Shown piece by piece: positions 31,378-40,182 of a stretch of DNA of 64,000 bases. The notes beneath the pieces were generated by a model. The model did no database searches and was not told the DNA's origin. It was given only the letters and a program-made list of their open reading frames with translations. The DNA lies in assembly GCA_040751985.1 (NCBI GenBank), contig JBFMFU010000082.1, positions 1 to 64,000 of the forward strand. The letters are read 5' to 3'. The stretch is from Desulfoferula sp040751985. GTDB taxonomy: Bacteria > Desulfobacterota > Desulfarculia > Desulfarculales > Desulfarculaceae. The translations under genes were made by a program, and so were the position numbers. Numbering within the stretch: position 1 is the first letter of the stretch; each line of letters starts with the position of its first letter.

Positions 31378-33152
31378 AGCGGCCGCGGCCCATCCGGGGG
31401 GCTCTGACCCTGCTGCTGGTACTGGCGCTGGTGGGAGCGCTCTTGCTGGCCGGCCTGGGCGACATGGCCCTCACCGACCGCGACGAGGGCGAGTACGCGG
31501 CCAGCGTGGCGGCCATGGTCAAGAGTGGGGATTACATCGTGCCCACCCTCAACGGCCGCCCCTACCTGGAGAAGCCCATCCTCATCTTCTGGACCATGGC
31601 CGGGGCCCAGCGCCTGCTGGGACCGGGCGAGATCGCCGCCCGCCTGCCCTCGGCCCTGGCTGGCTTCCTGCTGGTGCTGGCCGTGGGTCTGTTCGTCTGG
31701 CGCATCTCGGGCCGGCCGGGCCTGGGGGCCGTGGCCGCGGCCTGCCTGGGCCTCTGCCCCCTGTTCCTGCTGGTGGGCCGGGCCTGCCTGACCGACATGC
31801 TGCTGAGCCTGTTCACCACCCTGGCCCTGTTTTGGTTCTTTTGGGCCACGGAAAAGGAGCCGCCGGCCGACCGCGGCTGGTATCTGGCCGCCTGGGCCGC
31901 CCTGGCCCTGGGATTTTTGACCAAGGGGCCGGTGGCCCTGGCCGTGGTGCTGCCCTGCGCCCTGATCTACGCCATCTGGCAGCGGCGGCTGCTGGCGGTG
32001 CTCAAGCGGGGCCAGCTGCTCTGGGGCCTGGTGATCCTGCTGGCGGTGAACCTGCCCTGGTACGGCCTGGTCTGGTACAAGCTGGGCAGCCAGTTCTGGC
32101 AGGCCTTCTTCGTCTCCCAGAACCTGCGCCGCTTCTCCGAGACCCTGCTGGGCCACGGCGGCGGCCTGGCCTATTACCTGCCGGTGCTCTTGATAGGGGC
32201 CTTTCCCTTTGTGGCCGCGGCCCTGCCCGAACTGGGCCGCTCCCTGGCCCAGAACCCCCGCGCCCAGCGCCGGGTGGAGCCCATGGCCCGCCTGCACCTG
32301 TTCTCTGCCCTGGCCCTGCTGTGGACCCTGGTGGTGTTCACCCTGGCCGCCACCAAGCAGATCAACTACATCCTGCCCGGGCTGCCCTTCCTGGCCATCC
32401 TGGCCGGCTGCAGCCTGGATCGCCTGGCCCGGGGCGAGACCGGCGGCCGCCTGGCCCGCAGTATGTTCTGGATCGCCTTGCTGGGCCTGAGCGCGTTGGT
32501 GGCCCTGGCCTTAACCGCCCTGCCGGTGGCGGTGCCCCTGTTCTGGGGCCGGGTGGAGGCCTCGCTGCGCTTCGACTCCAGCGAGTACGCCCTGCCGTTC
32601 TACGGGCCGGTGCTCTTGGGCTGGCCTCTCTTGGCCGCGGCGACGCTGGTGGCGATGTGCCTGCTGTTGATCTGGCTGTACCGCAGCGGACGCGACCGGC
32701 CGCTGCCCTGGATCATGGGCGCGGGCGCGGCAGTGTTCTGCGCCTTGATCTTCCTGGGCCTGCTGCCCCAGGCCGCGGGCTACATCCAGGAGCCGGCCAA
32801 GCAGATGGCCCTGGAGGTGGCCCAGCGCACCGGCGGCAAGGGCCGGGTGGTCACCTTCGGCCTGTGGAAGCCCAGCCTGATCTTCTACAGTGGCCGGGAG
32901 CTGCCCCGGCTGCGGGTGGACCAGGCCGCGGAGCTGGTGCCGGAGCTGGCCAAGGAGGCGCCCCTGTTCATCATGACTCGGGTGCGGCTCTTGGAGGCCC
33001 TGGACAAGCACCCCGGCTTCAGCGAGCTGAGCCGCTACGGCGGCTATCTGCTGGGGGGCAACCAGGCCGCGCTGCGCCTGTGGCGGGGCCGGGCCGCCCA
33101 GACCGCGCCGTCCGCGGCCCCCCAGGCGCCGGTGACCGGGTCGGGCCTATGA
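31374..33152 (+). CDS. ArnT-like lipid-linked glycosyltransferase, copy 1
   Basis: A 592-residue GT83/PMT-family integral membrane transferase. The periplasmic catalytic loop after span 1 reads ALTDRDEGEYAASVAAMVKSGDYIVPTLNGRPYLEKP, with the acidic residue and EKP motif of ArnT. About a dozen hydrophobic spans follow, then a soluble C-terminal domain (~480-592). ArnT moves 4-amino-4-deoxy-arabinose from undecaprenyl phosphate to lipid A, though relatives use other sugars. It overlaps both neighbours by 4 bases. ArnC- and ArnD-like genes lie just downstream. Confidence 0.87.
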   Translation: MKRPRPIRGALTLLLVLALVGALLLAGLGDMALTDRDEGEYAASVAAMVKSGDYIVPTLNGRPYLEKPILIFWTMAGAQRLLGPGEIAARLPSALAGFLLVLAVGLFVWRISGRPGLGAVAAACLGLCPLFLLVGRACLTDMLLSLFTTLALFWFFWATEKEPPADRGWYLAAWAALALGFLTKGPVALAVVLPCALIYAIWQRRLLAVLKRGQLLWGLVILLAVNLPWYGLVWYKLGSQFWQAFFVSQNLRRFSETLLGHGGGLAYYLPVLLIGAFPFVAAALPELGRSLAQNPRAQRRVEPMARLHLFSALALLWTLVVFTLAATKQINYILPGLPFLAILAGCSLDRLARGETGGRLARSMFWIALLGLSALVALALTALPVAVPLFWGRVEASLRFDSSEYALPFYGPVLLGWPLLAAATLVAMCLLLIWLYRSGRDRPLPWIMGAGAAVFCALIFLGLLPQAAGYIQEPAKQMALEVAQRTGGKGRVVTFGLWKPSLIFYSGRELPRLRVDQAAELVPELAKEAPLFIMTRVRLLEALDKHPGFSELSRYGGYLLGGNQAALRLWRGRAAQTAPSAAPQAPVTGSGL

Positions 33153-34843
33153 GCGCGGCCGCCCAGCAGCAGCCCCGCCGCCTGTACGTGCTGCTCCTGC
33201 TCGCCCTCTGCGGGGTGCTGTTCTTCTCCCTACTGGGCATGCGCGACCTATGGGAGAGCGACGAGGCCCGCTACGCCGAGATCAGCCGGGAGATGGCCGC
33301 CTCGGGCAGCCTGCAGCACTGGATCATCCCGCGCCTGAACTACGTCACCTACCTGGAGAAGCCGCCCCTGAGCTACTGGCTGACCGCCCTGAGCTTCAAG
33401 GCCTTCGGGGTGTCGGTCGGGGCCGCCCGTCTGGTGCCGGCGGTGTTCGGCACCCTCACGGTGCTGCTCACCTTCCTGCTGGGCACCTCGCTCTGGGGGC
33501 AGGAGCGGGCCGGTTTCTGGTCGGCGGTGGTGCTGGCCACCTCGCTGATGTTCTTTGCCCTCAGCCGGGTGATCCTGGTGGACATGGTGCTGTGCTGCGG
33601 CATTGTGCTGGCCATATACGGGGCCTGGAGCCTGCGCGGCGGCCGCGGCTGGGGTCTGTACGCCTTCTGGCTGGGCTGCGCCATGGGCTTTTTGACCAAG
33701 GGCGTGCTGGGACCGGGCCTGGTCGGGCTGGTCGTGGGCGTCTTTGCGGCCCTGGCCGGCGAGTGGCGCCTGATCCGGCAGCTGCTCAACTGGCGGGGGC
33801 CGGCATTGTTCGTGGTCCTGGTGGCGCCCTGGCTGGTGGCCGCGGCCTGGAGCCAGGAGGGCTTTTGGGGCTACTTCTTCTGGGACCAGCAGGTGGGCCG
33901 GCTGCTGAGCAACCGCCACCAGCGCTACCAGCCGTTTTATTACTACTTCTTTCTGCTGCCCGGAGCCTTCTTCCCCTGGATCGCGCTCTTGCCCTGGGCC
34001 GTGGGCCGCACCTTCCCCGGCCGGCAGCGGCAGTCCCCGGAGGCCCGGCCCTGGCTGCTGGCCGCGGTCTGGTTCGTGGCCCTGTTCGTGTTCCTGAGCC
34101 TGTCCAGCTCCAAGATGATGCACTACACCCTGCCCATGCTGCCGCCCCTGGCCCTGCTCTTGGGCCGGCCCCTGGCCGGGGTGATGAGCTGGCAGCCGGG
34201 CGAGGTGTCGCCCCTGGGCCTGCGGGCCAGCCTGGTGGCCCTGGCCGGCCTGAGCCTGGTGGCCGGCCTGGCCCTGCTGTTGGTGCCGGCCCTGAACCGG
34301 GACATCGGCTACGGCCACGGCGGGGCCCTGTTGTTCTGGGGGCCGCTGTTTTTGAGCGCCCTGGGCCTGGGAGTGTACCTGGTGCGGGGCCGGGCCTGGG
34401 CCGCGGCCGGCGCGCCCCTGGCGGTGTTCGGGCTGTTGGTGATCGGGGCCGGCCTGGCCACGCCCACCCTGGACCAGTACCGCTCGGTGGCCGGCCTGCT
34501 GCGGCCGGTGCAGGCCGAGCTGAAGCGCGAGGACGTGCTGGCCACCCTGGGCGACTACTGGCACGGCGCGGCGTTCTACGGCCGGCGGCGGGTGGTGGTG
34601 GTGAACAACTGGGGCGAGCTGGAGTTCGGCCGCCGCCTGGCCCAGGACCGCGCCGCCTGGTTCCTCAAGGACGACGCGGCCTTGCTCAAGCTGATGGAGG
34701 GCCGGCGCCGGGTGCTGGTCCTGGCCGAGACCCCACGTTTTCTCAAGTTCAAGCGCTGGGCCCAGGACAAGCACGGCCTGCCCATGCTGGCCTGGGTGCA
34801 GGTGGGTGACAAGACCCTGTTCAGCAACCGCGCCCGCAACTGA
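33149..34843 (+). CDS. ArnT-like lipid-linked glycosyltransferase, copy 2
   Basis: A 564-residue paralogue of the preceding gene. It has the same architecture: catalytic loop MRDLWESDEARYAEISREM...YVTYLEKPPLSYW, many spans (LTKGVLGPGLVGLVVGVF, SSSKMMHYTLPMLPPLALLLG) and a C-terminal soluble region. The two copies differ enough to be old duplicates or to have different substrates. The start is the ATG at 33149, overlapping copy 1 (ATGA). A 139-base gap follows. Confidence 0.87.
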   Translation: MSAAAQQQPRRLYVLLLLALCGVLFFSLLGMRDLWESDEARYAEISREMAASGSLQHWIIPRLNYVTYLEKPPLSYWLTALSFKAFGVSVGAARLVPAVFGTLTVLLTFLLGTSLWGQERAGFWSAVVLATSLMFFALSRVILVDMVLCCGIVLAIYGAWSLRGGRGWGLYAFWLGCAMGFLTKGVLGPGLVGLVVGVFAALAGEWRLIRQLLNWRGPALFVVLVAPWLVAAAWSQEGFWGYFFWDQQVGRLLSNRHQRYQPFYYYFFLLPGAFFPWIALLPWAVGRTFPGRQRQSPEARPWLLAAVWFVALFVFLSLSSSKMMHYTLPMLPPLALLLGRPLAGVMSWQPGEVSPLGLRASLVALAGLSLVAGLALLLVPALNRDIGYGHGGALLFWGPLFLSALGLGVYLVRGRAWAAAGAPLAVFGLLVIGAGLATPTLDQYRSVAGLLRPVQAELKREDVLATLGDYWHGAAFYGRRRVVVVNNWGELEFGRRLAQDRAAWFLKDDAALLKLMEGRRRVLVLAETPRFLKFKRWAQDKHGLPMLAWVQVGDKTLFSNRARN

Positions 34844-34905
34844 AGCCTAGGCCTATAAAAAATGCCCCCCGCGGGCGGCCGATACTGCTAAGACCCCGCC
34901 CCAGC

Positions 34906-34936
34906 TTGATTTTTTCCCATTGACCTGCCATATTAT
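34906..34936 (+). promoter_or_regulatory. Possible internal promoter before the ArnC-like gene
   Basis: TTGATT (34906-34911), 19-base spacer, TATTAT (34931-34936) in the 139-base gap after ArnT copy 2, the widest break in the first half of the envelope run. The spacing is longer than ideal. Confidence 0.3.
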
Positions 34937-34982
34937 ACCCGCCGCGGCCAAAAAGCCGCCGGCCCGCCATCCGGAGGAGCCC

Positions 34983-35942
34983 ATGGGCCAGCCTCAGAGC
35001 AATGACCAGCCCTATCTGTCGGTGGTTATCCCGGTTTTCAATGAGGAGGAGAACCTGGAGCGGCTGCAGGAGCGCCTGGTGGCGTCCCTGGACGGGGCCG
35101 GCCTCTCCTGGGAGGTGATCTACGTGGACGACGGCTCCCGGGACCGCTCCTGGGAGATACTCTGCCGGCTGCAAGAGGCCGACCCCCGGGTGCGGCTGGT
35201 GCGCTTCAACCGCAACTACGGCCAGCACATGGCCATCTTCGCCGGCTTCGAGCGGGTGCGCGGCCAGGCCGTGGCCACCCTGGACGCGGACCTGCAGAAC
35301 CCGCCCGAGGAGCTGCCCCGGCTGCTGGCCAAGCTGGAAGAGGGCTATGACGTGGTCAGCGGCTGGCGCCAGAATCGCCAGGACTCGCTGCTGCGCAAGA
35401 TACCCACCTGGATCGTGGCCCGGCTCACCAGCCGGGTGGTGGGCGTGTCCATGAGGGACTACGGCTCCATGCTGCGCATCTACCGCCGGCCGGTGGTGGA
35501 GGCCATGAACGCCTCCTCGGAGACTTCTTCCTACATCCCGGCCCTGGCCAACATCTTCGCCGGCCGGGTGGCCGAGATACCCGTGCAGCACTCCCAGCGC
35601 AGCGGCGGGGCCTCCAAATACAGCCTGCTCAAGCTCTTAAAGCTCAACTTCGACCTGATGACCGGCTTCTCGGTGCTGCCCATCCAACTGGTCAGCCTGC
35701 TGGGCGTTCTGGTGGCCCTGGTGGGCCTGGCCTTCGGCGTGTTCTTGTTCGTGCGCCGCCTGATCGTGGGCCCGGAGGTGGAGGGGGTGTTCACCCTGTT
35801 CGCCATCCTGTTCGTGTTCGTGGGCCTGCAGATCCTGGGCGTGGGGCTCATGGGCGAGTACCTGGGCCGCATCTACCGCGAGGTCCGCCGCCGGCCCCGC
35901 TTCATGGTCTCCGAAACCAGAGAAAACGACCCTCAGTCCTGA
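34983..35942 (+). CDS. ArnC-like polyprenyl-phosphate glycosyltransferase (GT2)
   Basis: A 319-residue GT2 enzyme anchored by two C-terminal membrane spans (~230-300). It begins YLSVVIPVFNEEENLERL, has the DxD-type VATLDADLQNPPEELP and the RDYGSMLRIYRR acceptor region typical of ArnC/DPM1-type enzymes that load a sugar on undecaprenyl phosphate. With the ArnD homologue 2 bases downstream, the sugar is most likely 4-deoxy-4-formamido-arabinose. I chose the ATG at 34983, preceded by GGAGGAG. Confidence 0.87.
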   Translation: MGQPQSNDQPYLSVVIPVFNEEENLERLQERLVASLDGAGLSWEVIYVDDGSRDRSWEILCRLQEADPRVRLVRFNRNYGQHMAIFAGFERVRGQAVATLDADLQNPPEELPRLLAKLEEGYDVVSGWRQNRQDSLLRKIPTWIVARLTSRVVGVSMRDYGSMLRIYRRPVVEAMNASSETSSYIPALANIFAGRVAEIPVQHSQRSGGASKYSLLKLLKLNFDLMTGFSVLPIQLVSLLGVLVALVGLAFGVFLFVRRLIVGPEVEGVFTLFAILFVFVGLQILGVGLMGEYLGRIYREVRRRPRFMVSETRENDPQS

Positions 35943-35944
35943 TC

Positions 35945-36892
35945 ATGTCCGTACCAGCCAGCCAGACGCCCCGCCGCACCAGCCTGGTGCTGAAGGTGGA
36001 CGTGGACACCAAGGTGGGCCTGGTGCAGGGCGTGCCCTGCCTGGCCGAGATGTTCGGCCGCCTGGGGGTCAAGGCCTCGTTCTTCATCGCCATGGGGCCG
36101 GACCACTCGGGCTGGGCCCTGGCCCGGTTGCGCAAGCCGGGCTTTTTGCGAAAGCAGATGCGCTCGGGCGCGGCCGGGGCCTATGGCCTGCGCACCATGC
36201 TCTACGGCCTGCTCTTGCCCGGTCCCATCATCGCGGCCTCGGCGCCGGAGGTGCTAAAGAATCTGCGCGCCCAGGGCCACGAGGTGGGGCTGCACGGCTG
36301 GGACCACGTGTTCTGGCACGACCGCCTGCGCACCCTGGAGCCGGTCCGGGTGCGGGCCCAGTTGGGCCGGGCCTGGCGCCTGTACAAGGAGATCATGGGC
36401 GAGGCCCCGGCCAGCTTCGCCTCGCCGGGCTGGCAGATCACCGACGATGCGCTTTTAGCCCTGGTGGAGATGGGCATCAGCCACATCTCCTGCACCCGCG
36501 GCCGGGGGCCGTTCCGGCCCCTGGCGGCCGGCCGGGCCCTGCCCATCGTGGAGCTGCCCACCACCCTGCCCACCCTGGACGAGGTGCTGGGCCGGGGCGG
36601 CACCACGCTGGCCAACGCCGCCGAGCGCCTGGCCGCCCTGGTGCAGCCGGGGCGGCTGAACGTCTACACCCTGCACGGCGAGGTGGAGGGCCGGGCCCAG
36701 GCCCCGGTGCTGGATGAGTTCATCGGCCGCCTGCAGGAGCAGGGGGTGCGCTTCCTGCGCCTGGTGGAGGCCGCGGCAGAGGCGGCCGCGGCCGGCCTGC
36801 CCGGCGAGGCCATCGCCTGGGCCGAGGTGCCGGGCCGGGCCGGCGAGGTGGCCTGGCAGGCCTCGGCCCGGCCGGCCGGAGGCGCGGCGTGA
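35945..36892 (+). CDS. arnD: ArnD-like deformylase (polysaccharide deacetylase family)
   Basis: Removes the formyl group from 4-deoxy-4-formamido-arabinose linked to undecaprenyl phosphate, releasing the amino sugar that ArnT adds to lipid A. The 315-residue protein matches ArnD along its length: LKVDVDTKVGLVQGVPCLAEMF, FFIAMGPDHSG, LYGLLLPGP, the metal motif EVGLHGWDHVFWHD, and LPTTLPTLDEVLGR. It follows the ArnC-like gene closely and overlaps waaA. arnA and arnB are not in the window. Confidence 0.9.
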   Translation: MSVPASQTPRRTSLVLKVDVDTKVGLVQGVPCLAEMFGRLGVKASFFIAMGPDHSGWALARLRKPGFLRKQMRSGAAGAYGLRTMLYGLLLPGPIIAASAPEVLKNLRAQGHEVGLHGWDHVFWHDRLRTLEPVRVRAQLGRAWRLYKEIMGEAPASFASPGWQITDDALLALVEMGISHISCTRGRGPFRPLAAGRALPIVELPTTLPTLDEVLGRGGTTLANAAERLAALVQPGRLNVYTLHGEVEGRAQAPVLDEFIGRLQEQGVRFLRLVEAAAEAAAAGLPGEAIAWAEVPGRAGEVAWQASARPAGGAA

Positions 36893-38178
36893 TACAGGCG
36901 GCCTACAGCCTGGCCCTGGGCCTGGGCGTGGTGCTGGCCGCGCCGGTCTTGGCCGCCCGCCTGCTCAACCCGGCCCTGCGGCCGGCGGCCCTGGCCAGGG
37001 TGGGGCTGGGCGGCCTGGCCCTGCCGCCGGAGGCCGCCGCCGGCGGCATCTGGCTGCACGCCCTGAGCGTGGGCGAGTTCGTCTCGGCCCTGCCGCTGCT
37101 GGCGGCCCTGAAGAAACACTTTGCGGAACGTCCCCTGGCCGTTTCCCTGGGCACGGCCCAGGGCCTGGCCGTGGCTCGGGAGCGCCTGGCCGGCCTGGGC
37201 ATCCAGCCCTTCATCCGGCCCCTGGAGGTGCCCTGGGCCCTGGGCCGGGTGCTGGAGCGGCTGCGGCCGGCCCTGGCCATCCTGGTGGAGGGCGACATCT
37301 GGCCCGGCTGGCAGATGGCCCTGGGCCAGCGCGGGGTGCCGCGGCTCTTGGTCAACGGCCGGGTGAGCCCGCGCACCTTTGCCCGCTACCAGCGCCTGGC
37401 GCCCCTGGCCAGGGGCATGCTGGCCGGCTTCGACCAGATCCTGGTGCAGACCCGCACCGACGAGAAGCGGCTGCTGGCCGTGGGCGTGGCGGCCGACCGG
37501 CTGCGGGTAGCCGGCAACCTCAAGTTCGACAGCGCGCCGGCCCGCCTGGACCAGGCCGCCAAAGAGCGCCTGGCCGCAGAGCTGGGCCTGGCCGGCCGGC
37601 CGGTGCTGGTGGCCGGCTCCACCCATCCCGGCGAGGAGGAGCCCTGCCTGGCGGCCTACGCTGGCCTCTGTGGCCAGCACCTAGGCCTGGCATTGCTCCT
37701 GGCCCCGCGCCAGGTGGAGCGCGGCCCGGCCCTGCTGCGCCTGGCCCAGCAGCGGGGCCTTAGCGCCGCGCTGCTCTCGGCTGGGGCGCCGCCGCCGGGG
37801 GTGCAGGTGGTGGTGCTGGACGTGCTGGGCCGGCTGGCCGGGGCCTACGCCCTGGCCAGCGCCGCCTTTGTGGGCGGCTCGCTGGTGTCCGTGGGCGGGC
37901 ACAACCTGCTGGAGCCGGCGGCCCAGGGCGTGCCAATGGTGTTTGGGCCGCGCACCCACAACTTCTTGGAGATGGCCCAGGGCCTGGAGGAGTGCGGCGG
38001 CGGCCAGCGCATCGCGGGCGGCGCGGAGTTGGCCACGGCCTGGGGCCGCCTCTTGGCCGAGCCGGCCACGGCCCAGGCCATGGGCGCGGCGGCACTGCAG
38101 TTCGTGGCCAGCCATCGGGGCGCGGTGCAGCGGGCGGTGGAGGCCGCGGCCGTGCTCCTGGAGGGCGGCCGTGCCTAG
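36889..38178 (+). CDS. waaA: 3-deoxy-D-manno-octulosonic acid transferase
   Basis: Adds Kdo from CMP-Kdo to lipid IVA. The 429-residue GT30 protein has an N-terminal membrane anchor (~1-22), the catalytic glutamate in WLHALSVGEFVSALPLL, the central region LAILVEGDIWPGW (other members read ETELWPN), LVNGRVSPRTFARY, the CMP-Kdo site FVGGSLVSVGGHNLLEPAA and GVPMVFGP. GTG start at 36889. It overlaps arnD by 4 bases and lpxK by 8. Confidence 0.93.
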   Translation: MIQAAYSLALGLGVVLAAPVLAARLLNPALRPAALARVGLGGLALPPEAAAGGIWLHALSVGEFVSALPLLAALKKHFAERPLAVSLGTAQGLAVARERLAGLGIQPFIRPLEVPWALGRVLERLRPALAILVEGDIWPGWQMALGQRGVPRLLVNGRVSPRTFARYQRLAPLARGMLAGFDQILVQTRTDEKRLLAVGVAADRLRVAGNLKFDSAPARLDQAAKERLAAELGLAGRPVLVAGSTHPGEEEPCLAAYAGLCGQHLGLALLLAPRQVERGPALLRLAQQRGLSAALLSAGAPPPGVQVVVLDVLGRLAGAYALASAAFVGGSLVSVGGHNLLEPAAQGVPMVFGPRTHNFLEMAQGLEECGGGQRIAGGAELATAWGRLLAEPATAQAMGAAALQFVASHRGAVQRAVEAAAVLLEGGRA

Positions 38179-39280
38179 TCCGGGTCAGGGGCTCTGGCGC
38201 CGGGTGGCCTCGCCCGAGACCGGCCCGGCCTGGCTGGAGGCCCTGCGCCTGGGGGCCAGCCTGGCCAGCGGTCTGTACGCGGCGGGGGTGTGGCTGAACA
38301 ACACGGCCTATGACCTGGGCCTGAGGCCAGTACGGCGGCTGAACGCACCGGTGATCGGCGTGGGCAACCTGGAGGTGGGCGGCACGGGCAAGACCCCGCT
38401 GGTCTTAGAGGTGGTGGCCTCGCTGGAGCGCCTGGGCCTGCCGGCCGGGGTGATCAGCCGGGGCTACGGCGGCCGCAGCCAGGACGAGGTGGTCTGGGTC
38501 AGCGAGGGCGGCGAGCCCCTGACCGGGGCGGCCCAGGCCGGCGACGAGCCCCTGCTCATTGCCCGGCGGCTCAAGGTGCCGGTGGCCGTGGGCGCGGACC
38601 GCTTTGCGGTGGGCCGGGCCCTCTTAGAGCGCTGCGGCCCGCGGGTGCTGGTGGCCGACGACCTGTTCCAGCACCGGGGCCTGTACCGGGACCTGAACCT
38701 CCTGTGCCTGGACGCGGCCGATCCCCTGGCCGGCGGCCGACTGCTGCCCCGGGGCCGCCTGCGCGAGCCGGCCGGGGCCCTGGCCCGGGCCCACGCGGTG
38801 GTGCTCACCCGGGCCCAGAGCCGGGAGCAGGTGGAGCGGGCCCAGCAGCTCTTGGCCTGGCGCCTGGAGGAGCGGCCGCTGTTGGCCTGCCGCTACTACG
38901 TGCGCGAGCTGGTGGACCGCCAGGGGCAGGCCGTGGACCTGGCCCAGGCCGACGGCATGAAGGTGGCCGGCTTCTGCGGCCTGGCCCGGCCCGAGTCTTT
39001 CCAGGCCAGCCTAGAGGGCTTGGGGCTCAACCTGGCCCGGTTCTCGGTCTTCGCTGACCACCACCAGTTCCGGCCCGCGGAGATCAAGGACCTCTGGCAG
39101 CGGGCCAAGCAGGCCGGGGCCTGGGCCCTGGTGTGCAGCGAAAAGGATGCCATGCGCCTGCCCGCAGGGTTGCAGGCGGAGATGGTCATCCTGCACACCC
39201 GCCTGTGCCTGGAGTTCTGGGGCGGCCACGCAGTGCTGGACGATCTGCTGCGCCGCTCCCTGGCCGGCTGGGGAGGGTGA
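38171..39280 (+). CDS. lpxK: Tetraacyldisaccharide 4'-kinase
   Basis: Phosphorylates the 4' position of the lipid A disaccharide. The 369-residue protein has an N-terminal membrane-associated helix, the P-loop GVGNLEVGGTGKTPLV, ISRGYGGRSQ and the catalytic-site motif DDLFQHRGL (more often DDGFQH). CGLARPESF and FADHHQFRPAEI near the C-terminus are also typical. The GTG at 38171 has GGAGGG ahead and lies inside the end of waaA. The Gly-to-Leu change in DDGFQH is the only oddity. Confidence 0.94.
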   Translation: MPSPGQGLWRRVASPETGPAWLEALRLGASLASGLYAAGVWLNNTAYDLGLRPVRRLNAPVIGVGNLEVGGTGKTPLVLEVVASLERLGLPAGVISRGYGGRSQDEVVWVSEGGEPLTGAAQAGDEPLLIARRLKVPVAVGADRFAVGRALLERCGPRVLVADDLFQHRGLYRDLNLLCLDAADPLAGGRLLPRGRLREPAGALARAHAVVLTRAQSREQVERAQQLLAWRLEERPLLACRYYVRELVDRQGQAVDLAQADGMKVAGFCGLARPESFQASLEGLGLNLARFSVFADHHQFRPAEIKDLWQRAKQAGAWALVCSEKDAMRLPAGLQAEMVILHTRLCLEFWGGHAVLDDLLRRSLAGWGG

Positions 39281-39282
39281 GA

Positions 39283-40182
39283 GTGAGCCTGGCTGACCAC
39301 CTGCTGCGCGGCGGGGTGCGGGCCCTGTCCTGGCCGCCCCTGGGCCTGGCCCGGGCCGTGGGCCGCGGTCTGGCCGGTCTGGCCCTGCGCCTGGACCGGC
39401 GCCACCAAAGGATCGTGCTGGACAACCTGAGCGCTTCGTTCCCGGAAAAGGACCCGGCCTGGGTCCGGGCCACGGCCCAAGCCTGCTTCGCGCACCTGGG
39501 CCAGGTGTTCGCCGAGATACCCCAGATGGTGCGGCGCAGCGCGGCCGAGCTGCACGCCCACACCCGCTTCCACGGCCTGGACAACCTATACCAGGCCTGG
39601 GGCCGCGGTCAGGGCGTGATCCTCCTGACCGGGCACTTCGGCAACTGGGAGTGGGCCAACGTGGCCGGCGGGGTGGAGCTGGGCCAGGGCGCGGTGGTGG
39701 TGGCCCGGCCCCTGGACTGGCCGCCAGCCGACCGCCTGGTGAACGACTGGCGCTGCAAGGCCGGCGGCGAGGTGGTGCCCAAGAACCGCTCGGCCCGAGC
39801 CCTGCTGCGGGCCCTCAAGGACAACCGCATCCTGGGCATCCTGTTGGATCAGAACGTGGACTGGTACGACGGCGAGTGGGTGGATTTCTTCGGCCGGCCG
39901 GCCTGCACCAACAAGGGCCTGGCCTTGTTGGCTCGCTCCACGGGCGCGCCGGTGGTGCCCTTCTACAATTGGCGGGGCGCGGACGGCCGCTTCGACGTGT
40001 TCTTCGACCCGGAGGTGCCTCTGGTCAAGACCGGGGACCGCACCCAGGACGTCTGGGACAACACCCAGAACTACACCCGGGTGCTGGAGCAGATCGTGCG
40101 CCGGCGGCCCGAGCAGTGGTTCTGGCTGCACCAGCGCTGGAAAACCAAGCCCAGTCAGCCCTGGCCCCGGAAGCGGCGCTGA
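39283..40182 (+). CDS. lpxL: Lipid A late acyltransferase (LpxL/HtrB family)
   Basis: Adds a secondary acyl chain to Kdo-lipid A from acyl-ACP. The 299-residue membrane-bound protein has RRHQRIVLDNLSASFPEK, the H-x4-E catalytic motif in TGHFGNWEWAN, GILLDQNVDWYDGEWVDFFGRPA and WFWLHQRWKTK at the end. I chose the GTG at 39283 because GGGAGG is 6 bases ahead; a GTG at 39277 is possible. It overlaps waaF by 1 base. Confidence 0.92.
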   Translation: MSLADHLLRGGVRALSWPPLGLARAVGRGLAGLALRLDRRHQRIVLDNLSASFPEKDPAWVRATAQACFAHLGQVFAEIPQMVRRSAAELHAHTRFHGLDNLYQAWGRGQGVILLTGHFGNWEWANVAGGVELGQGAVVVARPLDWPPADRLVNDWRCKAGGEVVPKNRSARALLRALKDNRILGILLDQNVDWYDGEWVDFFGRPACTNKGLALLARSTGAPVVPFYNWRGADGRFDVFFDPEVPLVKTGDRTQDVWDNTQNYTRVLEQIVRRRPEQWFWLHQRWKTKPSQPWPRKRR

